Shown here piece after piece: positions 11,404 through 20,698 of a stretch of DNA of 64,000 nucleotides. Location: assembly GCA_951213105.1 (NCBI GenBank), contig OX578136.1, positions 160,444,178 through 160,508,177 on the forward strand. The letters are read 5' to 3'. Under the pieces are notes generated by a model. The model was given only the letters and a program-made list of their open reading frames with translations, searched no databases and was not told where the DNA came from. This DNA is from Amaurobius ferox. Its lineage: Eukaryota > Arthropoda > Arachnida > Araneae > Amaurobiidae. Within the stretch, counting starts at the first letter, position 1. Every line of letters starts with the position of its first letter. The position numbers were made by a program, and so were the translations under genes.

Positions 11404-11460
11404 AATAATAATAGACCGGACACTAGGTAATGAATAAAATTTACATCCCGAAGTTTAAAT

Positions 11461-12425
11461 TAAAATTCCCAATATAAACCTCTTCAAAAACTATTTTGTC
11501 TGATACGGATTTCTAATTATAACTAATACCATAATGCAGAAGTGAAACGAAATTTCGGAGAGTTACATAAAAAATATAGATAGGATCTACATGAGATTTT
11601 CATACGCAGTATTCTAAAATATTCGAAGTGTGAACAAATAGAGTCATAATCATCCGGGAAGAAAGATATGCAAAGCTATTAAAACGTATGTGCCTGACTG
11701 AATCCCTAGAACTGCAGGTAAAAGGGGGTAAATATGTAGTGGAAATACATGTATTGATAAAAATGTAAAAATAAGCAATGAACGTTATTTACGTCTGGGT
11801 TAACATAAGGTTCAGAAATATATAACACAGAAAACACAAAAAACTATTTGCCTAGTCGAGAGATGTCAGCACTACACGCACATCAAAAGAGTTTGATATC
11901 GAGTTTGAAAACCGACCAAGAATAGCAATAATCCGTAGAAAAATTCATAAAAGCGGTGAGTGAACTCAAACCAAAAAACTCCATAATGAGAAATGTGAAC
12001 ACATACCAAAAACAATCAAATTAATCAACTTATCAATTTAAGGAATGAGGGGGGGGGGAGCTAAATAAAAACATTATCCATAGAGGTCCATGTTAAGGCA
12101 TAGATGGGCTGGTAGTTATAGTATAAAAATGCGTTAGCGATAATAAAAAAAATAATTAAAATTAAAAAGAGAATACACTCTGTAATAAGCGTAAATGCAG
12201 CTTTACAACAGGTTTTACCTTTTTTAAAAATGTTTTTTTGCAAATATTTGAAAATGAAAAGGTAGATAGTTGAATCCAAAAACAAATAATAAATGTAAAT
12301 GTACTATTAAATGATGTAATAAAAGTCAGTATGTAGAAATCAGAAAATAAAAAACAGAATATAAAACTTTCATCATGATATTGCGCAAAGCAGCTAATAA
12401 CATAATGGATTTATAAATAAAAATT
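11461..12425. other. Unassigned; possibly 5' flank of Penelope copy A
   Basis: No domain was recognised. It may hold the 5' untranslated part of copy A, since it lies between that copy and the 3' end of copy D in the same orientation. A poly-G run sits at about 12050-12059. Confidence 0.35.
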
Positions 12426-12612
12426 GTAATTTTTAATCGAAAACTATGCATAAACTACGATAAGTACAAAAAAAACCCATCTCTAGCATATCTGTTACAA
12501 ATAAGTAACTATAGACCAAGACTAAGGATAAATATAAAAGGTAACTTATCACTATAATTGAAAGGGGGTGAGGGGAAGATGAGTAAACAAAAATCATTAT
12601 TAAAAAGGTATA
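12426..12612 (-). mobile_element. Penelope copy D, 3'-terminal fragment
   Basis: The 3' end ('atcgaaaactatgcataaac' on the plus strand) and the following block ('acaaataagtaactatagac', then 'ggtaacttatcactataat') match copies A and B. The fragment breaks off in a (TA)n tract. It lies upstream of copy A in the same orientation, as expected of the partial tandem (pseudo-LTR) arrangement of Penelope elements. Confidence 0.8.
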
Positions 12613-12627
12613 TATATATATAAAATA

Positions 12628-12665
<38 letters not shown>
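12606..12665. repeat. (TA)n-rich microsatellite
   Basis: TA repeats with an interposed A-rich stretch at the 5' break of Penelope copy D. Confidence 0.9.
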
Positions 12666-12671
<6 letters not shown>

Positions 12672-13289
12672 GAAGTAATAATAAAAATAATTAATTCAAG
12701 TAATCGTGAAATATTAGCATCACCATAGAAGCAAAACCACAGCCATAATACCGATAATAGAAAAGATCAGCACCGGCCCAAATTTAAATATTAAAAGTAA
12801 TTAAATTCATCTTCAGCTCTGAGTATTTAATGCTAATTAACCCAAACAAATGCCTGTTTCAGATTGGGCAATAGTACATTACTATAAATGCCCAAACTCA
12901 GACTACAGGCACCAAAAGATGAAAAAATGAAGATAGGAAACATTAAGAGAATTTGTATTACCATGTGGCAGAAACCCTTGCTCTTTCACCACGTGTATAT
13001 GCGTTCAGCAGAACCGGAATGAATATAACGAAATACAATCTAGGAGGCAATACGAACGTTCATAGCAACTCTCTCAGACCCGTCTAGTAAGTCAGAGCAG
13101 GAGACAGGACAATTACCCGTATAAGCAAAACAGAATATGAACATGAAGCAAAGATGAAAATTCTTACTAAACAAGTGATTCATAGAAGAAATGGATAAAT
13201 GTGAATGCCATTACACACCATTATAAGGGTGCTCAAATCGTAGTTTCAAACTGGCTAAAGTTACAATTATTAGCGAATATATATATATA
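12666..13289. other. Unassigned AT-rich sequence
   Basis: No recognisable domain or copy elsewhere in the window. A short (TA)n at about 13275-13295 follows. Confidence 0.4.
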
Positions 13290-13295
13290 TATATA

Positions 13296-13560
13296 ACATA
13301 AAGAAAAGAAAGAAAGAACGACAATGTATTAAAATTTCGTCGGGGGGGATTGTGACCCCCACTTCCCGGTTAAGCCAGCTTAATGTCATGATTACACTCC
13401 CAGAAACGGATACACTGTCGAAAACCAAGTACACCATACTTAAACCACAATATGTAAAGTCAAAAAGGTGAAAGATCCATACTGACTATACCACATAAAC
13501 TGAATTTACAAGTTTATTGTTACTAACATCCACTCAAATTACAATATAAAATATCAAAGA
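13296..13560 (-). repeat. R5 dispersed repeat with G/C hairpin
   Basis: The block with GGGGGGATTGTGACCCCC, then CCGGTTAAGC, then ACACTCCC recurs at about 42405-42490. In both places a (TA)n tract lies on the plus-strand left side. On the minus strand both copies read GGGGGTCACAA followed by a C run, which can fold as a short stem-loop. The class is unknown and R5 is my label. Confidence 0.6.
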
Positions 13561-13860
13561 GACAACCAGATAAACCAACCTCGTACATACCCCATTATCC
13601 AAGCTATTACAAAGCAAAATGACTCGACCTTTTCGGAATCAAAACTTCCTTTAACTCCTTTACGATTACGTCCTTGTTAGCTGTATGCCTTCTTCTGTTT
13701 AAACTGCAAGTGCTCCTTTATATAAAAATAAACTGTAACTTTCCGTTACGATTATGTTGTACAATTTTCTGATAATGTTGCTTAGAAAACGCAAAGGGTA
13801 ACCCTTTGCAATAACCTCATTCAAGTAATATCGATCCGATTTGAAGTCTGAAATTACAAT

Positions 13861-13971
13861 ACTATCTATCTATCTATCTATTTATCTACTATCTATCTAT
13901 CTATCTATTTATCTACTATCTATCTATCTATCTATTTATCTACTATCTATCTATCTATATATATATATATA
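13861..13971. repeat. (TATC)n higher-order microsatellite
   Basis: Three repeats of a block of about 37 bp are each built from CTATCTATC units with one 'tatttatctac' variant, then (TA)n. It directly borders the long-TIR element starting at 13972. Confidence 0.95.
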
Positions 13972-14612
13972 CAGGGTCTTTCAAAAGTCCGTATAAATTT
14001 TAAAAATTCATTAAAAATCGAAAAATCATCGCATTGAAGTACGGTTTGTACCATAAGTATTGCCAGGACGGGGTTCTTTTTGACGTGAAAAAAATTTTGC
14101 AGTTTAAAAAATCACCTATAGGTGGCGCTTACCCGAATACATCTTCCAGAAGTATGCAAATGAGGCTGTTATAAAAGAGCTGTATTGCTCTGTAGATTCT
14201 TCATTTGATTCATTAGTAAACAGTGCAACGAAGAAGTTTTTGTGAGAATGTTAACTATGATCGAGAAAGCCTTGTTGGTGAAGCTGTATTACGTGCGCGG
14301 AGAATTAGCATCAGATGCTTTGCGAAAATTTCGATTTAGAAAAAATCTAAAGAAAGGAAAATGTCCTATCACCTGTTCAGAGTTACTTAGGCTTGTCACA
14401 CGATTTGACAAGTACAGTAAGTTAGTTTCTTTGTCTTTCCAATGCGTTCAGCGCCACCTATAGGTGATTTTTTAAACTATAAAATTTTTTCACCTCAAAA
14501 AAAAAAAAAAAAACCCCGTCCTAGCAATACTTATGGTACAAACCGTACCTCAATGCGATGGTTTTTCGATTTTAAAGGAATTTTTAAAGTTTATACGGAC
14601 TTTTGAAAGACC

Positions 14613-14615
<3 letters not shown>
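13972..14615. mobile_element. Long-TIR Tc1/mariner-superfamily element, deleted
   Basis: The left terminus, CAGGGTCTTTCAAAAGTCCG, and its inverse at the right edge are each flanked by TA. The inverted termini are about 157 bp (13972-14128) and 165 bp (14451-14615). The 322 bp between them hold the N-terminal DNA-binding part of a transposase. An A run of about 17 nt interrupts the right arm. Both arms carry the palindrome-linked motif CACCTATAGGTGGCGCT. Confidence 0.85.
14242..14463 (+). pseudogene. Transposase N-terminal HTH fragment
   Basis: The frame reads MIEKALLVKLYYVRGE, ASDALRKFRFRKNLKKG, then LLRLVTRFDKY. This is the spacing and flavour of the N-terminal helix-turn-helix found in IS630/mariner-related arthropod transposases, in which a 'valVklyy.ng.s...Alr.fr..k' segment is followed by a 'f.etg' turn. 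The catalytic DDE part is absent because the frame runs straight into the right inverted terminus. It lies inside the long-TIR element, so it is the remnant of that element's own transposase or of a closely related one. The exact family is uncertain. Confidence 0.6.

Positions 14616-14644
<29 letters not shown>
14616..14644. repeat. (AT)n microsatellite
   Basis: AT repeats between the long-TIR element and a Penelope 3' micro-fragment. Confidence 0.95.
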
Positions 14645-14650
<6 letters not shown>

Positions 14651-14713
14651 AAAGATTTTAATCGTAAATTATGCATAAACTACTGTATGTACAAAAAAAC
14701 CCATCTCTAGCAT
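14645..14713 (-). mobile_element. Penelope 3' micro-fragment (~70 bp)
   Basis: The fragment contains 'ttatgcataaactactgtatg', then 'ccatctctagcat', equal to the last 70 bp of the Penelope family. It is bordered by AT repeats on both sides and ends at the same internal position as the fragment at 17064-17130. Confidence 0.85.
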
Positions 14714-14790
14714 TATATATATATACATATATATATATATATGTATATATATATATGCATTATATGCAATATATGCATATATGCAATTTA
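14714..14790. repeat. AT/GCAT-rich simple repeat
   Basis: Mixed TA, TACA and TGCA units with no coding meaning. Confidence 0.9.
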
Positions 14791-15300
14791 TTCATTTTCA
14801 AAAAAAGTTTGGGAGCCAGAAAGGCCTAACTCTACGTGCAAAATTTTTTTTCTGTTTTGCAACTTTTCATCTTATACACTATTCTTGCTTTACACCATCT
14901 ATGTTTATACAGAAAACAAGGGGATTGGTATCTTAAGTATCTGTATTACATATATGATTTTTAATACAGATAAAAAATGTAATCTAAGGATGTAGTAAGG
15001 GATTATATTCACCAATCTTTACCACATGTCATTCTTTTTCAATACCATAACTTATATATAGAACAGGGAAAAAGGGGTATTTTATACCAATTTAATACCT
15101 GTTTTACTTATAATGTTTATTTATGATGTTCTCTTTATCATCTTCACTTGTCGTATAGTCACTCTTGTCGTATAGTCACTCTTGATATCACTTATTCACT
15201 TCAGACCATCTTATTTTAATTTTTGCTATACAGAACATGTTAATAAATAATCAATTTCTGGTATATATAATACAAGAAAATTAATTCTTCAATTATGTAT
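14791..15300. other. Unassigned AT-rich sequence
   Basis: No domain was recognised. A short direct repeat 'cttgtcgtatagtcact' occurs at about 15147-15182. Confidence 0.4.
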
Positions 15301-15371
15301 GTATATATGTATATATATATATATATATACATACACTCATGTCCAAAAGTTAAGCATAGTTGTTGTTTATG

Positions 15372-15424
15372 TTGTTGTTGTTGAAACCCAGACCGTCCGA
15401 CCTACCAGAAAGGTGTAAGGTAAC
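15372..15424 (-). mobile_element. SINE-tail unit (53 bp) with target duplication
   Basis: The insert reads GTTGTTGTTGTTGAAACCCA then GACCGTCCGAC, so its minus strand ends in (CAA)n. It is bounded by a 17 bp near-duplicate of the target ('catagttgttgtttatg' at 15355-15371, 'cgtagttgctgtttatg' at 15425-15441). Confidence 0.8.
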
Positions 15425-15640
15425 CGTAGTTGCTGTTTATGTGAACATTTCAAGAAATCTACATCGGAATGAAGGAAAAGGGGTACGCGTGTGTAGTAGG
15501 ATTATAGAAGAAGAAAACAATAAGTAATAAGGATAATAACGATTTTTATTATCCAAAGAAAAGGATTGAAAGAAAAAGGGTCACAATACGAGTGTCAACC
15601 TCAGTGACACAGAATGATTAAAACAATGTGATGCTGTAGT

Positions 15641-16756
15641 TTAATATGGTGTGTGGGAACCTCGGGTAGCCACGCATGCTGCACAACGATTTCCTATACT
15701 TTCGATGAGGGTTTGGATGTTTGGAGAGTTGTGTGCTCAAAGAGTTCCAAGCCCCATGGAAAGCAGTTTTCAGTCCCGAAACGGAGCTTGGTGGGTAGCG
15801 GAGGGCTGAAAGATGTTTCCCGAGCATATCCTACATATGCTCTATTGGCTTTTCCGGCCGTCCAAATAGTTGCTCAAGTCCCCAGGATGAGTCGGACGGT
15901 CTGGGTCTTCAACATGCTCTATTGGATTCAGATCAGGAGAGTTGGCAGGCCACTGCATGTTCTGGATATCTTCAGTTTGAAGGAAGTCGTCGACCAAGGC
16001 CGCACGGTGAGGAGGCGCGTTATAATCCATGACTATGAAATCAGGACTAACAGCACTTCGAAGTAATGGAACTATAGGCTCAAAGACTTCATCTCTGTAT
16101 CTTTGACCGGTAACCGACCCCGTGTCAAAGATATGAAGGTCTGTACGGCCATCCATCATGATACTTGCCCAGACCATGACTTCCCCAAACTCAAAAAGAC
16201 TTCTTTCCGTGATATTTCGCGGGTGAAAACGCGTTCCAAGCTCTCGCCAGATCGTAGTACAACGAGAATCAGTGTGCAGGCTAAACTTGGACTCGTCACT
16301 GAACATGACATAGCCCCACTGTTGTCCACTCCACTGCCGATGTTCCAAACTCTACTGTAAACGCGCGCGTTTCTGTGCAAACGTCAGGGGGATACAAACT
16401 GCTGGTCGTCTGGCATAGAGACCAACATGTCTGAGTCTCCTGTAAACAGTTTGTCTCGAAATAGTGACTCCTGTGGCGGCTGTCAGGGCTGAATCCAGTT
16501 GTCTGGCAGAACGGTTCCTCTGACGTCGCGCAGTTATCACTAAATATCGGTCTTGCCGAGCGGTTGTTACCCTTGGCCGACTTGGTACTGGTCGTCGGGT
16601 AACAGCTCCAGTAGTTTGGAACCTCTGCTACAGTCTGCAGATCACACACTGAGGCACACTCAGAATTCGAGACGCTTCGGTTTGGGATCGACCGGATTCC
16701 AGCATTCCAATAATTCGTCCCTTCTAAAACATGTCCAGTTGGCATCTTTGTGACAT
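15641..16756 (-). pseudogene. Tc1-like transposase (DD34E), broken
   Basis: The transposase would cut and paste its own element at TA sites. The likely start is Met at 16756 (MSQRCQLDMF). Two in-frame stops follow (after LDMF and CRL). A helix-turn-helix region then reads ITARRQRNRSARQLDSAL and ISRQTVYRRLRHVGLYARRP. A frame break lies near 16352. The catalytic part holds FSDESKF (first D), WASIMMDGRTDLHIFD, FIVMDYNAPPHRA (second D) and NSPDLNPIEH (E). The 65 bp SINE-tail insert at 15849-15913 splits the chain right after the catalytic Glu. The C-terminus continues in other frames as DMLGKHLSALRYPPSS and LIESIGNRCAACVATRG, with the stop at 15641. All three catalytic residues survive, but the gene is dead. 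Confidence 0.92.
15849..15913 (+). mobile_element. SINE-tail unit (65 bp) with target duplication, inside transposase
   Basis: 'atgctctattgg' occurs at 15837-15848 and again at 15914-15925, bounding a 65 bp insert that ends GTCGGACGGTCTGGGTCTTC. The insert has the CCGGCCGTCC start shared with other tail-only copies. Confidence 0.85.
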
Positions 16757-17024
16757 CTTTCGCCCTTTTTGATTGTTAGTAACACTCCATACCACAGCAA
16801 TTGCGAAATTCTGCTTCAACTGGCCATGCCGCTCGAGGCCGTTTTATACTCGTTCCGACGTACGCCGGTGCTTTGAGCATGGCGACATCGATTGAACTGT
16901 TTATATAAGCACAATGTTTTACCTTCGTCCCACGATTTTTTTCACAACTGATTGTGAACCATTGTATCCATATTAACTCCGAATTTTTCACATTTTACGA
17001 ATTATGCTTAACTTTTGGACATGA

Positions 17025-17029
<5 letters not shown>

Positions 17030-17063
<34 letters not shown>
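17030..17063. repeat. (TA)n microsatellite
   Basis: TA repeats between the right end of the Tc1 element and a Penelope 3' micro-fragment. Confidence 0.95.
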
Positions 17064-17066
<3 letters not shown>

Positions 17067-17130
17067 TGAGGGATTTTAATCGAAAATTATGCATAAACTA
17101 CTGTATGTACAAAAAAACCATCTCTAGCAT
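17064..17130 (-). mobile_element. Penelope 3' micro-fragment (~67 bp)
   Basis: Identical in extent to the fragment at 14645-14713, with blocks 'aaattatgcataaactactg' and 'ccatctctagcat'. (TA)n lies on both sides. Confidence 0.85.
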
Positions 17131-17136
17131 ATATAT

Positions 17137-19262
17137 ATATATCCGTCTATGTGAGAGTGTTTGCGTTTGTCTGCGTGAATCGTGAACACGATAACTTACA
17201 AATAAGTATTTAACAGTGCCAAATTGGAATTTTACACGTGGATACATTACGCAGAAACTAAAACTAGATATAAGTTTTTGTAATTTGAATAACGAGAACA
17301 CAAATTATTCGAAATTTGAAATTTCATAGCATTTGTTCTTATAGGATATATTTATCATTACCTGATCATTATTTGTAGTATAACAGGAAAGAACAGGATG
17401 CCAGTGCCGTATTTTGAAATACACCTTTGGAGCTGGAGGGGGGGGGGAGGTGTTCAGTTATACATTAAGTTCATATCAGTATCAAGAGGTCTAAGATCTA
17501 AGATAGAGGTTTATATGGACTACGGCCTGGCCCGTGGGCTTAGGTCCAATCTGGCCAGAACAGAAAAAATGAAAATTACATTTGAAACAAATTCCAAATC
17601 AAAAATTTTATGAACAAACTTTCACGAGCAACATAGGGAGGTAAGGGTAGAGATTAAAATGGTGCGAATGGGACTAGCCACAAAATTTGATTCTGAAAAT
17701 TGTTAATCGCGAAATAAAAATAGATAATTATCTAAATGTTATCACATAAATGTAAACTATATTAAAACAGGAAATTTAACTTGCAAATTTCTTATAAAAA
17801 TTATTTTGTGTTCACAAACAAAACTTTCAGAATAGATTTGTAGTACTGTAAAATAATGAATAGTACTGTAAAATAGATTTTTCATGTGATCTAATAATTA
17901 CAATTTTCTATGAACATGTGAAATATAGAATGAAAACTTTAGTTGGGGTCAGTTGAGTTATTTTTAAATGATTTCGTACTTACATAAAAAAATTGCACTC
18001 ATGCATATAGGAAATAATTCATGAAGCTCATAACTGCGCATTGTGCCGTGTAGTCTTCTTGAAGACATGGAACATTATTTTTCATTATAGTCTGAATTTA
18101 TTAACATTTGCCTGGATAACATAAAATATCTCCGGAAAAGGGAGAGGGGGGGGGGAGACAAATGGTCGTTTCCGGATGTATGTCTGAAAGTTTCCGCCTG
18201 GTGTTTACGCCACTGGTAAGTCTAGACTATGTCCCGCCCATTTCTATTCAGCTACACAATATGTTAAATCTCTCAAAGAGCATGATGATTCAAAGTAAAT
18301 AAAAGTAGCAAAATAAAATATGGGGAAATCACAGAACTTACTTTTAGTAGAGGTTAAGACGGTCTTGCTGACATATGTTTGACTGAAAGTATTATTTATA
18401 TGGGATACTTACATTACTGAGTATTTAAGTTTATCAAGACAATAATGCAAAAAAGATACAGACCGCTTGACATATTAAACTATGATAAAACATTTGAATA
18501 CATATAACACGTAACTTTTGTGTCAATATAAATGTAATTCGAAAATAGTTTCAGACCTTAGTCACCACCTGTGGTGTCGCCCTCTATGGGTAAATAGTAA
18601 AGTTAAATGATCCAGTAAATAGTAGTCCATTTATTTCTATTCGTTTTCAGTGGAGAGAGGATGGGGTAGGGGTGAAATTGTCATTTTTTTTATCGCATGC
18701 AGGGAAGACAGGAGTACAAAAAGGACCACTTTCATACATTTTGACGTTTCTTTTAAGACGATGATTAAAATTCTGTCTTTAGATGAGTATACATACTGTT
18801 TATACATTCTTGTTTTTTCCATATTTCATTAAAAGCAATAATTCCAATTACTTTTTTTTTGTATAATTTTTTAAGTGACAAAGTGGACAGTGGCGTCATC
18901 AAGGGGGGATCTCGGAGGTATAACCCACCAGGAACCCATCATGTGGAAAAGAGAAAAGTCTAGGGGATGGTCCACTGTGTCTTTAGGTCCATATTACTCC
19001 GGTCTCCTCGACTATACTACCAGTGATAATCAGTGAATGATGAATGTTTCCTATAAGAATTATTGCTATGAAAATTCAAATTTCAAATAATTTGTGTTCT
19101 CATTATGCAAATTACAAAATTTTCTATCTAGTTTCAATTTCTGCATAATGTATTCACGTATAAAATATCCATAATTTGGTACTGGTATGAGCTTGTTTTC
19201 GAGTTACCGTATTCGCGATTCAGGCAGACAAAAGCAAACACACGCACATAGACGGATATATT
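17137..19262. mobile_element. 2.1 kb element with ~245 bp inverted termini, unclassified
   Basis: The left arm (17137-17385) and the inverted right arm (19012-19262) share ordered blocks. Examples are CCGTCTATGTG, TGTTTGC, TTTGTCTGC, TGAATCG, GGATACATTACGCAGAAA versus its right-arm counterpart, and 'tagtataac'. The interior of about 1.6 kb has no open frame I recognise. It holds poly-G runs near 17441 and 18149. It may be a nonautonomous DNA transposon or a foldback element. Both outer edges join TA-rich sequence. Confidence 0.7.
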
Positions 19263-19378
19263 TCCAAAGTGTATAAATTATGTTCATGAGCTTAAAATAC
19301 ACTGTACTGCCAATATGTCAAATTCCAATATTTGAAATAATTTTTATACAATAGCTAGACGAGGTGAAAATAAAATGG

Positions 19379-19530
<152 letters not shown>

Positions 19531-19540
19531 AAATGAAATT

Positions 19541-19711
19541 TTTAATCGAAAACTATGCATAAACTACGGTAAGTACAGAAAACCCCATCTCTAGCATATC
19601 TGTTATAAATAAGTAACTACAGGCCAAGACTAAGGATAAAAATAGAAAGTAACTTATCACTATAATGGAAAAGGGGTGAGGGGAAGATGAGTATACAAAA
19701 ATCATAAGTAA

Positions 19712-19754
<43 letters not shown>

Positions 19755-20643
19755 TATATAAAATAAAAAAGCAAACACGGCAAAAATGAGAAAAGACAAT
19801 AATAAATAGCTCAAGACAGAAGATCAAGACATGGAGAACAATCAACTGAAACTACACAAAAAACGGTGGTTAGTTCGAAATTGTATTTTCGTCAAGACAG
19901 CCATACAATTCGAATTAAAACCGATAGTATAGCCAGTTTTTGACAATGGCGATAGTATTTACCTATGGACACCATTGGAACTGTCTACTGACTAGGGGAA
20001 GGACAAACAATAATAATCAAGTGAATTATAAACCAGAAATATAAAAACAGAAATATTAAATCACAGGCACAGACACCAATTGGGAGTCTACTAGTTCGCA
20101 GAAGAACATTCGACAGAGCATTTTACATCTCTTCGTCAAAGCGAGTGGACACCGGAATGAATACACTTGAACGAAAAATAATGTGTATAAAGACTTTCAA
20201 AAATATTAAGCAGTATAGGACTCAGGACAAGAGGAAAGTAGTCTTTCAAAAATAGTAAGCAGTATCAGTCTCAGGCCAAGTGGTAAGTAGGTGATAAGAT
20301 CGGTTGAAATTCACAAAAAAGGGTTATCAAATCAAGGCTAAATAAGGCATTTGTAAAATTATTACGTGGTGTATTTGAAATTATTAATAATATTATTTAT
20401 AAATACTTCCGGATAGTGGTAATTTTGACAAATGCGTTTAAGATTATTGATGTGGAGTAAGAGAAACTGAGGATCAGAAAGTCGATGTATTCGAAATAGC
20501 TGGTTTAAAATGATGTTTCTAAACAATTGAATAGAATTACAAGATCGATATGATAGCTGATTAATAATGAAGTTATAAGAATCTTTTTTATCATATAGAT
20601 TAGTGATAACATGATTATTGAGGGTATGTAAATTTAGGTCTAA

Positions 20644-20655
<12 letters not shown>
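19541..20655 (-). mobile_element. Penelope copy B, 5'-truncated
   Basis: The 3' end abuts the long (AT)n tract. The copy spans the 3' untranslated region and the RT thumb (stop at 20362-20364) and breaks off in (TA)n near 20655, at the position matching 9120 in copy A. The hammerhead-like core is degraded here (19866-19900). Confidence 0.85.
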
Positions 20656-20695
<40 letters not shown>

Positions 20696-20697
20696 AA
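20656..20697. repeat. (TA)n microsatellite
   Basis: TA repeats with one GTA variant, between Penelope copies B and C. Confidence 0.95.
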
Positions 20698-20698
20698 T

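Larger units (their letters stand above)
8030..11460 (-). mobile_element. Permuted (Naiad-type) Penelope-like retroelement, copy A
   Basis: This is the longest copy of the family, read on the minus strand. The order is an N-terminal Cys/His-rich motif plus GIY-YIG endonuclease (about 11340-10872), a linker (10737-10033), the RT (9947-8833) and a 3' untranslated region (8832-8030). In most Penelope elements the endonuclease lies C-terminal to the RT. The N-terminal position is diagnostic of the permuted Naiad/Chlamys branch. Copies B, C and D and three micro-fragments share the 3' end, which reads 'aaaactatgcataaactac' on the plus strand. The 5' boundary is uncertain, and the sequence at 11404-11460 could be 5' untranslated region. 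Confidence 0.75.
15334..17029 (-). mobile_element. Tc1-like transposon, near full length, with two SINE-tail insertions
   Basis: The inverted termini share 'catgtccaaaagttaagcata' (cut here: CATGTCCAAAAGTTAAGCAT) at 15339-15358 and its complement at 17003-17024. Both are flanked by TA and (TA)n. The length of about 1.7 kb and the single minus-strand transposase frame are usual for Tc1 elements. Two SINE-tail units (15372-15424 and 15849-15913) entered after the element did, the second one inside the transposase. Confidence 0.9.
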
